A DNA stretch of 64,000 nt. Source: CAWCDJ01 sp963836015 (GTDB lineage: Bacteria; Acidobacteriota; Terriglobia; Bryobacterales; Bryobacteraceae). Below the pieces are notes generated by a model. That model was not told where the DNA came from. It saw only the letters and a list, made by a program, of their open reading frames with translations, and did no database searches. The stretch lies in NCBI GenBank assembly GCA_963836015.1, contig CAWIIF010000002.1, positions 372,001-436,000 of the forward strand, given 5' to 3'. Below, one piece after another: positions 1 through 9,771 of this stretch. The translations under genes and the position numbers were made by a program. Every line of letters starts with the position of its first letter. Position 1 is the stretch's first letter.

Positions 1-4
1 ACGG

Positions 5-26
5 GGGCCGGGCATATGCCCGGCCC
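5..26. repeat. Perfect 22-bp GC-rich palindrome upstream of clpB
   Basis: The two 11-base halves (GGGCCGGGCAT and its reverse complement) pair perfectly with no spacer, ending 20 bases before the clpB start codon. It does not match the CIRCE or HAIR operators known from heat-shock genes. It could be an operator, or the stem of a terminator for a gene outside the window; no clear T-run follows. Confidence 0.6.
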
Positions 27-46
27 GAACTTTCTTAAAGGACAGA

Positions 47-2677
<2,631 letters not shown>

Positions 2678-2703
2678 CAGGCCGCCGGAACGGAGGTTCC
2701 TCC

Positions 2704-3552
2704 ATGTCTACCAACGCCCTCAAAACCGTGCTGCTCCTGGGACTGCTCAGCGGCCTGCTCCTCGTCGGGGGGGAGGCCCTGGGCGGCAGACAAGGTCTGT
2801 ACATGGGCCTGGGAATCGCGGTGCTCATGAACTTCGGCAGTTATTTCTTCTCCGATAAGATTGCGCTCTCGATGTACCACGCGCAGCCTCTCGACGAGGC
2901 CGACAACCCGGAAGTCTACCGCAGGGTAGCGCCCATCGTGCAGGGCCTGGCTCACCGCATGAACCTGCCGATGCCGAAACTGTACATCATCCCCGAACCG
3001 TCTCCCAATGCCTTCGCCACCGGCCGTAACCCGAAGCATGCTTCGGTGGCGTTCACCAGCGGCATCCTGCAGCTGATGAACGACAACGAAATCGAAGGCG
3101 TGGTGGCGCACGAACTGGGGCACGTGCTCCACCGGGATATTCTCATCAGCTCGGTGGCCGCCACGCTCGCGGCGGCCATCACTTTTCTGGCGCGGATGGC
3201 CTTCTGGTTCGGCGGAAGCCGCGACGACGACAACCGCGGCGGCGGCATGATCGGCGCCATCGCCATGATGATCCTCGCGCCGATCGCGGCCATGCTGATT
3301 CAGATGGCGATCTCGCGCTCGCGCGAATACGATGCGGATGCGGCTTCGGCCAAGTACGTCGGGTCACCGTACCCGCTCATCCAGGGTCTGGGGAAGCTCG
3401 ACAACTGGTCGAAGCAGATTCCCATGGATGCATCGCCATCCACCGCGCACATGTTCATCATCAAGCCGTTCACCGGCAGCAGCCTGATGCGGCTGTTTTC
3501 CACGCATCCTTCCACTGAAGACCGGATCGCCCGTCTGCAGGCCATGCGATGA
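2704..3552 (+). CDS. htpX: Membrane zinc metalloprotease HtpX (M48)
   Basis: Inner-membrane endoprotease that degrades misfolded membrane proteins. The 282-residue product has two N-terminal membrane segments (about 5-45), the catalytic HELGH zinc motif near residue 136, two further hydrophobic segments (about 155-205), and the downstream glutamate in SREYDADA that supplies the third zinc ligand. The ribosome site GGAGGTTCCTCC lies just before the ATG at 2704. It follows clpB by 26 bases and its end overlaps the next start by 4 bases, so this is a co-transcribed proteostasis operon. Confidence 0.94.
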   Translation: MSTNALKTVLLLGLLSGLLLVGGEALGGRQGLYMGLGIAVLMNFGSYFFSDKIALSMYHAQPLDEADNPEVYRRVAPIVQGLAHRMNLPMPKLYIIPEPSPNAFATGRNPKHASVAFTSGILQLMNDNEIEGVVAHELGHVLHRDILISSVAATLAAAITFLARMAFWFGGSRDDDNRGGGMIGAIAMMILAPIAAMLIQMAISRSREYDADAASAKYVGSPYPLIQGLGKLDNWSKQIPMDASPSTAHMFIIKPFTGSSLMRLFSTHPSTEDRIARLQAMR

Positions 3553-4712
3553 ACGAAGTCCGCGTGAACCGGAAGGCGGCGGGGCGTGTCGCTTCCGGCC
3601 ACCCGTGGATTTTTTCGAGCGATGTCACGGACCGCGACGGCGCCCAGCCGGGCGCTGCGGTTAAGGTCGTGGACGAACGCGGGCGGCCCCTGGGCACCGC
3701 GCACTACAGCTCGGCATCCCAAATCGCGCTGCGCATGCTATCGCGGCAGGTCGAAGAGACCGGCCGCGATTTCTATTTGCGGCGTCTCCAGGCGGCCGAG
3801 GCGCACCGCTGCCGCGTGGTCCGGGACTCCGACTCCTACCGCGTGGTGCACGGAGAGGCCGACCTGCTGCCCGCGTTGATCGTGGACCGCTACGGCGAAT
3901 ACCTGGTGCTCCAGACCCTCGACCAGGCGATGGACGCTGCCAGGGGAGAGATCGTCTCGTGCCTCGAGGAGATCTTCCGGCCGAAGGGAATCCTGGCGCG
4001 CAACGATGCGGCGGTGCGGGCGAAGGAGCAACTGCCGCTCGAGACGCTGGTGGTTTCGGGCGAGGTCCCTGAGACCGTGGCGGTTCACATGCACGGCCTG
4101 CGCTTGCAGGCGGACCTGTTGCACGGGCAGAAGACCGGCACCTATCTCGACCAGAGGGAGAACTATCGCGCGGCGGCGCGCTACGCGGCCGGAGGAAAGG
4201 CGCTCGACTGCTTTACGTCGTCCGGCGGATTCGCCCTGCACCTGGCTTCCAAGTGCGAGTCGGTCGAGGCGGTGGACAGCTCTGCGCCCGCGCTGGCCGC
4301 GGCCCGTGCGAATGCGGAGGCGAACGGCATCGGCAACGTGGAATTTCGCGAGGCCGATGTCTTCGACCTGCTGGCCGCATACTCGTCGGCGCGGCGGCAA
4401 TTCTCTATGGTGGTGCTCGACCCGCCGGCCTTCGCCAAATCGCGGGGATCGATCGACGGTGCGGTGCGCGGATACAAGGAGATCAACCTGCGCGCTCTGC
4501 GGCTGCTGGGGCCGGGCGGCGTCCTGGTAACGTGCTCCTGCTCCCACCACATCAACGAGGCGATGCTGCTGGAGTTGGTGGCGCAAGCCAGCCTCGACGC
4601 CAATCGCACTCTGCGTGTCCTGGAGCGGAGGACCCAGTCGCAGGATCATCCGATTTTGCTGACGGTGCCGGAGACGCTGTATTTGAAGTGTCTGATCTTG
4701 CAAGTGGTGTAG
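3549..4712 (+). CDS. Class I SAM-dependent rRNA methyltransferase, RlmI-like
   Basis: Predicted 23S rRNA (cytosine-5) methyltransferase of the RlmI/YccW family. The 387-residue product starts with a PUA-type RNA-binding domain (about 1-75), has a central RNase H-like linker region, and a Rossmann methyltransferase domain with the SAM loop DCFTSSGGFALHLA near 220 and the catalytic-loop motif LDPPAFAKSR near 295. Length agrees with E. coli RlmI (about 396). The ATG overlaps the htpX stop by 4 bases, implying translational coupling. The exact target nucleotide cannot be read from sequence, so no gene symbol is given. Confidence 0.9.
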   Translation: MNEVRVNRKAAGRVASGHPWIFSSDVTDRDGAQPGAAVKVVDERGRPLGTAHYSSASQIALRMLSRQVEETGRDFYLRRLQAAEAHRCRVVRDSDSYRVVHGEADLLPALIVDRYGEYLVLQTLDQAMDAARGEIVSCLEEIFRPKGILARNDAAVRAKEQLPLETLVVSGEVPETVAVHMHGLRLQADLLHGQKTGTYLDQRENYRAAARYAAGGKALDCFTSSGGFALHLASKCESVEAVDSSAPALAAARANAEANGIGNVEFREADVFDLLAAYSSARRQFSMVVLDPPAFAKSRGSIDGAVRGYKEINLRALRLLGPGGVLVTCSCSHHINEAMLLELVAQASLDANRTLRVLERRTQSQDHPILLTVPETLYLKCLILQVV

Positions 4713-4749
4713 AGTGCGTTGACGTCGCACAGAGACCCCGGGCCGGGCG

Positions 4750-5305
4750 TCACACGGCCAGTCGGAGCCGCTCGATCAGGAATTGCGCTCTGGCGGCCGG
4801 CGATTCTTTTGGAAGCTCGAGTACTTCGTAGCCGCATTCCCGGTAGACCTCGGCCAATCCCTCGAACGTGCGCTCCGCCTCGGCGAAGTCCTGCTTCCGT
4901 TCCCGATCGGTCACGTAGATTTCTTTCCATGGCGGAGCGAGCACGACCAGTGGCGCGTACCGGTATCGGCGGCATGCGCTCTCAATCCGATGCAGGTCAC
5001 CGGTTCCGATGAGACGGGCGTACGCCAGCGTATCCGGAATGCCCCGGTCGGAGAAGGCCGGTCCCGAAAGCGGCAGATGCTCGACGTAGGAGTCGATGGA
5101 GCGCTGCAGCATGAGATGCGTATAGGCCTCGCGATCGGCCCACGGAAGCGCCGTTCCGCCCGCCACGCACCTGTTCCTGAATGATCTGCCTGGCGACTTC
5201 GGGGGCGTGGGGAAAGCCGCGCGCCTCCAGTTCGCGCAGGACCGTGGTCTTCCCGGCCCCCGGCCCGCCGGAAAGAACAAAGAGGTTGGGATTGTAGAGG
5301 CACAT
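4750..5305 (-). pseudogene. AAA_28-type nucleotide-binding protein, frameshifted
   Basis: The reading frame from 5305 carries a P-loop (LSGGPGAGKTTVLRELEARG) and the conserved PEVARQIIQEQ segment. It then becomes nonsense, while a second frame continues the same family with GTALPWADREAYTHLML down to the stop at 4750. The switch is near 5155 in a GGCGGGCGG stretch; removing one base (or restoring two) gives a continuous protein of about 184 residues, the usual size. Small AAA_28 ATPases of this kind have no firmly assigned function. It is convergent with the methyltransferase gene. Either a sequence error or a recent inactivation. Confidence 0.8.
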
Positions 5306-5363
5306 GCGGCGATGGCTCTGCTCTATTCTTGCAGGGGCGAAGCCGCTCCACGGTTAAACGCAC

Positions 5364-5708
5364 TCAGCAGTCAGAGGTCTCCAGATACTTTTCCAGCGCC
5401 TCGCTCACCACGGAATTGAGCTTCTTGTTGCGTTCTGAGGCGAAAACGGCGGCGCGCTTATGCAGTTCTCTGCCAACGCGCACGTTGAAGGATCGCTTGA
5501 ACGGTTGCTCCGGCGATTTGCCATGCTTTTTGCACGTCGTTAGGTAATCATCAACGGCCCCGTAGAAGCTCCGCTTTAGGCCAGCGACGTCTGTGCCTTC
5601 GTAGGTCACGAGATCGCGGATTCCCTGGAGTTTACCGTGGAATACCTCATCCTCAGCACTGAATTTTACTGAACCGATGTAGCCCTTATATTCCATAAAA
5701 TCCTTCAC
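5364..5708 (-). CDS. hicB: HicB-family antitoxin
   Basis: Antitoxin of a type II HicAB module: it binds HicA and represses the operon. The 114-residue product has the N-terminal HicB partial RNase H-like fold (YKGYIGSVKFSAEDEVFHGK) and a C-terminal helical DNA-binding segment of ribbon-helix-helix type (SFNVRVGRELHKRAAVFASE, about 80-110). The start is GTG at 5708, preceded by GGAGGGG; an ATG four codons later (5696) is an alternative. The restored hicA frame overlaps this start, the normal hicA-hicB arrangement with translational coupling. Confidence 0.9.
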   Translation of the reverse strand: MKDFMEYKGYIGSVKFSAEDEVFHGKLQGIRDLVTYEGTDVAGLKRSFYGAVDDYLTTCKKHGKSPEQPFKRSFNVRVGRELHKRAAVFASERNKKLNSVVSEALEKYLETSDC

Positions 5709-5969
5709 AACACCCCTCCTGCTTTAAGTGGTCCAGTACGTTTCTAACTTGATAGGACTTCAATTCGTTTCTGGGGTGCGGTTGGTGTAGGCTATACTCA
5801 CACCGGTATTCGGATTATAGAACTTCCGTCGAGAGCCGCTTCCTCTTTCCTCTTCATAGCCAAATCCCCTAAGCAGCGTCTTCAGTTGCTCCCATCGGAA
5901 ATCCTTGGGCCGGTTCCGAAGGCGCTCCAGCAGCTTATCGTGTTGACCCACAAACAGGAAGCGGATCAT
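5686..5969 (-). pseudogene. hicA: HicA-family mRNA interferase toxin, frameshifted
   Basis: HicA toxins cleave mRNA through a small double-stranded RNA-binding-like fold. The uninterrupted frame runs 5969-5760 (69 residues) and contains the family core, KLLERLRNRPKDFRWEQLKTLL, then GSGSRRKF. Just after TNRTP the frame ends, but the neighbouring frame encodes the typical HicA tail NELKSYQVRNVLDHLKQEG. Adding one base near 5771 (CCAG to CCAGG) restores PGNELKSYQV and a protein of about 94 residues that overlaps hicB. Start chosen at M after GGAAA; a Met at 5996 lacks a ribosome site. Confidence 0.82.
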
Positions 5970-6194
5970 TTTCCATGCCAATAGTCTGCTATACATGAAA
6001 GAAGAAATGCAACTAAAACTAGTTTCATCCAACACGCATCTAGAGCAACTACCATAAAAATGAGGCACATACTGGAATCTAGGGGTATGGCATGGACCAT
6101 CTGGCCTCCAATAGGATTGAATAAAGCCGCTCCCGATCTGTTAGAAACTTCCGTTCCCAACGACTACCTTGAGTGTGGGAGGAGCCGATCCACC

Positions 6195-6722
6195 TTGAAC
6201 GGAGACGCGAGCCAGGACGACCTGTACCGGGATGCGGCGGACCAATTCGGCCCGGCGCTCGAACGGCTCGCGCGAGCGTACGAGGCTGACCCCGACAAGC
6301 GCCGCGACCTCATCCAGGAGATCCATTTTCAGTTGTGGCGCAGTTTTCAGCGGTTCGACGCACGCTGTTCGACGCGCACCTGGGTCTATCGGGTTGCCCA
6401 CCATGTGGCCGCCTCCCACGTCCTGCGCGAGCGCCGCATCTTTTCGCGTCTCGTCAGCCTGGAACAACTCGAGATGCTTCCCGACAAAGCGGATGGCCGG
6501 TCCGCCGTGGAACAGCGCTTGAACCTGGAGCGGCTCTCGGCATTGATTCAGCGGCTCAAGCCGCTGGACCGCCAGGTGATCGTCTCCTGGCTCGAAGACC
6601 TGGACGCGGCGTCTATCGGAGAAATTACGGGGCTGTCGCCCGGAAATGTGGCAATGCGCATACACCGGATCAAAAACATCCTGGCGCGGCAGTTTCGCGA
6701 AGGAGGCAGCCATGCGGGATGA
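6195..6722 (+). CDS. RNA polymerase sigma-70 family (ECF-like) factor
   Basis: About 175 residues from a TTG at 6195 preceded by GGGAGGAG; the frame is open from an ATG at 6060, but that extension lacks a ribosome site and looks non-coding. Sigma region 2 is seen in DLIQEIHFQLWRSFQRFD and STRTWVYRVAHHVAASHVLRER, and region 4 in LKPLDRQVIVSWLEDLDAAS followed by the helix-turn-helix GLSPGNVAMRIHRIKNIL. The next gene overlaps its end by 11 bases and encodes a membrane protein, the usual place for an anti-sigma factor, so this pair probably senses an envelope signal. The regulon is unknown. Confidence 0.88.
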   Translation: MNGDASQDDLYRDAADQFGPALERLARAYEADPDKRRDLIQEIHFQLWRSFQRFDARCSTRTWVYRVAHHVAASHVLRERRIFSRLVSLEQLEMLPDKADGRSAVEQRLNLERLSALIQRLKPLDRQVIVSWLEDLDAASIGEITGLSPGNVAMRIHRIKNILARQFREGGSHAG

Positions 6723-7308
6723 CCGCCCTGAAAACGACCCGGGACAAATCTGGCGAAACCAGCCAGCGGAGCCTTCTGGAATGACATTGGAAAAGATTCG
6801 ACGGAAAGTTCGGGAGCATCACGCGAAGGAGCGCCGGCAGTTGTTGGGGACCCTGGCCGGTCCGCTCGCCGTGGCCTTCTGCTACGTATTCTGCATCAAA
6901 GAGTTCGCATCGCTCGCACCGCTGCTCCATCCGCTATTCGCATTCGCGCTCGCCTGGAGCCTCGCGGGGCTGTATTCCCTGACCCGCGGAAAGTGGTCGG
7001 AGGCAATGCCGGGAGATGCGGGTTTCAGTGCGGGTCTCGCGTTTTGCCGGAGAGAGATCGAGCGGCGGCGCGACTATTTTCGCCGCGTCCTGCTGTGGTC
7101 ATTCGGCCCGGTACTTCTGGCCCTTGGCACGATGATTCTGGCGCTGGCGAGAGCCGGCGGCCGGCGGATCCTTCCCAATGCGATGCCCTTCCTGACGATG
7201 GTGGCCGCGTGGATCGCCGCATACTTCGTGATCCGGGCGCGGGAACAGCGCCAACTCCAACGCGAGATCGACGAATTAGACGATATCGAGAGCGAGAATC
7301 GCCGGTAG
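6712..7308 (+). CDS. Membrane protein coupled to the sigma factor (possible anti-sigma)
   Basis: 198 residues. The ATG at 6712 follows AAGGAGGCAGCC and overlaps the sigma gene by 11 bases. The first 45 residues are charged and cytoplasmic (DPGQIWRNQP, then KIRRKVREHHAKERRQ), followed by hydrophobic pairs at about 48-88 and 125-175, a predicted four-helix membrane protein ending in an acidic basic tail. No zinc-binding anti-sigma motif (HxxxCxxC) is present. The pairing with a sigma factor suggests regulation of it, but this is inferred from position only. The 3' end overlaps the convergent AraC gene. Confidence 0.75.
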   Translation: MRDDRPENDPGQIWRNQPAEPSGMTLEKIRRKVREHHAKERRQLLGTLAGPLAVAFCYVFCIKEFASLAPLLHPLFAFALAWSLAGLYSLTRGKWSEAMPGDAGFSAGLAFCRREIERRRDYFRRVLLWSFGPVLLALGTMILALARAGGRRILPNAMPFLTMVAAWIAAYFVIRAREQRQLQREIDELDDIESENRR

Positions 7309-8279
7309 TGGTAGAGCGGCGCTCCTCTGTTCTTTCCGGTATCGTGCCGGCGGCAGCCGAATTCCCGCTTAAACGCGCGATTGAAGGCCGCCTCGGATTC
7401 GTAGCCGACTCCCGACGAAATCTCGGCCACGGATTTCGGCGTTCTGGCGAGCGCCTGGGCGGCTAGTTGCAGCCTCCACCTTGCCAGGTACGTCATGGGC
7501 GGCTCCGACAGGTAACGGGTAAATCGTTCCACCAGCGCCGAGCGGGAAACTCCGACTTCGCTCGCCAGCTCCGCGAGGGTCCATGGATGATTCACGCGCC
7601 GGTGCAACAATCCCAGGCTCTTTCCCACGATCGCGTCGCGCGCCCCGGCCAGCCATCCCTTCGCCTGCTCGGGCAAGGTCGCCACATAGCGGCGCAAAGC
7701 ATCGACAAACAGGGCCTCCGCGAGCTTGGCCAGCATGGCTTCGCTGCCCATGCTTCCAGAGGCCGTTTCCTCCACCAGGTGAAGAATGGAATGTTCCAGC
7801 CATTGACTCGAACGATCGGTCCGGATGTTCACTTTGAACATCTGGGGCAATCCGCCAAAGACCGGCCGGCCCAGGTGAGGATCGCATGCCATGAACCCGC
7901 AAACGAAGCGTGTGGTGGCGCCGCCGCCCCCGCTTCGCAGAACACTGAGGTCGTGCGCTTTGATCTTCTGGATCGTTTCCAAGGTCTGTTGGGGATCCTT
8001 GGATTGCATTCCGCTCGACAGCAGGTGCCGGTCTCCATGGGGAAACACAATCACGTCGCCAGGCTCGAGCGTCATCGACGGTCCGTCAGGAATGAGAGCG
8101 AAGGCGCCGCCATCCACCACGAAGTGGTACACCACGATGCTCTGCGCTCCTGGAGCCAGGGATGGGGCGAGCGCGTCCGAGCCTGGTGAGATCACTCCCC
8201 AGGGAGCGGAAAATTCCGCATTGAAGTACACGGCGCCATTCAGTTTCACCGCGCTCAAGATCTCTGAGAACGCATCCAT
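7276..8279 (-). pseudogene. AraC-family regulator with cupin domain, frameshifted near the C terminus
   Basis: Start ATG 8279 follows AAGGAGGGCGGG. The N-terminal half is an AraC-type cupin (MTLEPGDVIVFPHGDRHLL, about 65-85), and the C-terminal half has two helix-turn-helix units, with WTLAELASEVGVSRSALVERF and SVAEISSGVGYESEAAFNRAF. After FKREFGC the frame runs on without family similarity to 7074. Adding one C near 7353 gives FGCPPARYRKEQ and a stop at 7276, a normal 334-residue AraC protein. The last two dozen residues are therefore affected, not the DNA-binding core. Target genes are unknown; the methyltransferase at 8546 is divergent and a natural candidate. Confidence 0.85.
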
Positions 8280-8545
8280 CCCGCCCTCCTTGGCGATGCA
8301 ATGTACTCGCTGCAAACTCGCGCGGCAGGCCGGCAAACCCATCGTACCCGGTGGACTCGCGGGCAAGAACCACGGCATGCCAGGCATGGTCGATTTCAGC
8401 CCGGACCCGCACAATCGTATCCATGGCGGCAAGAGCCGCCCAACTCGAAACGAGAGAATTCCCGAGGAGGAAAGTCAATGATTACAAAACAGATTAAGCG
8501 GCGCAACTTGTGCGGCGTGACGATACTGGCTCGCGTGAGGTGATC

Positions 8546-9384
8546 ATGTCGACTATGAGTAAAAAACCTATGCTATGGGCGTCCACGGAAATAGATGAAC
8601 TCAAGGGCCGCCTGAAGACCACGTGGATGACGGGGGATTACGATCTGTTTTCACGTTACCTGGAAGCGGGCGCGCGGCAGTTCACAACCGGCTCGCAGTC
8701 GCTCCGGGAAGCCGGTTGCTCGACGTCGCGTGCGGCGCCGGCCAACTGGCCCTGATGGCCGCAAGCGCGGGCGCGCAGGTAACGGGGTGTGACATCGCTA
8801 CGAACTGGCTCGAAGCCGCCCGGACCCGCGCGGCTTCGGAGGGGCTTTCGATCCGGTTCGAAGAGGGCGATGCCGAAGCGCTTCCCTATGGAGATGCCGC
8901 GTTCGACGTGGTCACCACGCTGGTTGGGGCCATGTTCGCACCGCGTCCCAGCCTGGTTGCGGCCGAACTGACCCGCGTGTGCCGTCCGGGAGGACGCATC
9001 GCCATGGCGAACTGGACTTCCAGTGGTTTCGTCGGGAAGATGTTCAAGACGATCGCGAAGTACATCGCTCCCTCCGGTATGCCCTCGCCGGCGTTGTGGG
9101 GAGACGAGGATACGGTTCGCGAGCGTTTCCGGGAGGGGATCGCCGATCTGAAGTTGACTCGCCGGCTCTATCCCTTCCGCTATCCTTTCGGCCCGGGTGC
9201 CGTGGTGGAGTTCTTCCGGATCAACTACGGCCCTATGAGGCGCGCTTTCGAGTCGCTGGACCCGCAAGGGCAGCAGGAGCTACGGAGCGAACTGGTCAAC
9301 CTGTGGTCCGAACACAACGACACCGTGTGCGAAGCCACAACTCTGAACGCGGAATACCTCGAAGTCATTGCAACTCGCGAATGA
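8546..9384 (+). pseudogene. Class I SAM-dependent methyltransferase, frameshifted
   Basis: Start ATG 8546 follows GAGGTGATC. The first frame gives LKTTWMTGDYDLFSRYLEAGARQF, the second gives RLAVAPGSRLLDVACGAGQL with the SAM-binding loop, then FEEGDAEALPYGDAAFDVV and MANWTSSGFVGKMF, all typical of the UbiE-like small-molecule methyltransferases. The frames join if one base is added near 8683 between TTC and AC, giving about 279 residues. Substrate unknown. Divergent from the AraC regulator across 266 bases, which hold a possible shared regulatory region. Confidence 0.85.
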
Positions 9385-9486
9385 CGCGATCCGACATCGG
9401 CCACCGTACAAAGTGCTCTGACGAAAGTCAGCGGTGGCCGAACCCAAGCCTACCCCGGCACGAAATGGATCTGGTAATATCGAAGC

Positions 9487-9723
9487 GTGCGGGAACTTCG
9501 GATCGCGCGCGCTTTCGTCGCACTGATGTGCATCGCGGTGCTGCTGTTGTGCACTGCCATTGGGCCTTCCGCGGCGAACCTTCACCTCGCAATCCCGGTT
9601 CTCGTATTCTGTTTCTTAGTCGTACTGCTGCTGTCGCTGCTCCGCGTTTCGGACAGTGAGTCCGTCCCTCAGCCGGTTTCGTTCCTCTCTCTCCACATCT
9701 CTCGCGCTCCTCCCCTGGCGTAG
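9487..9723 (+). CDS. Small membrane protein of unknown function
   Basis: 78 residues from a GTG start. Two predicted membrane helices (about 8-30 and 34-54) separated by a short PSAAN turn, then a polar tail ending SRAPPLA. Similar short two-helix proteins with an RAPP-type ending occur in acidobacterial genomes, from memory. A TAATAT element at 9475 could be a -10 box directly before it. No function can be assigned; the start codon is uncertain and there is no clear ribosome site. Confidence 0.5.
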   Translation: MRELRIARAFVALMCIAVLLLCTAIGPSAANLHLAIPVLVFCFLVVLLLSLLRVSDSESVPQPVSFLSLHISRAPPLA

Positions 9724-9771
9724 CACCGAATCCTGTCTTGTCAATTTGGGCTTTCCTAATGGAGGTGTGCG

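Noticed and set aside
6060..6194. ATG 6060 as start of the sigma factor
   Set aside because: The first 45 residues do not resemble sigma region 1 or 2, and no ribosome site precedes 6060; TTG 6195 follows GGGAGGAG.
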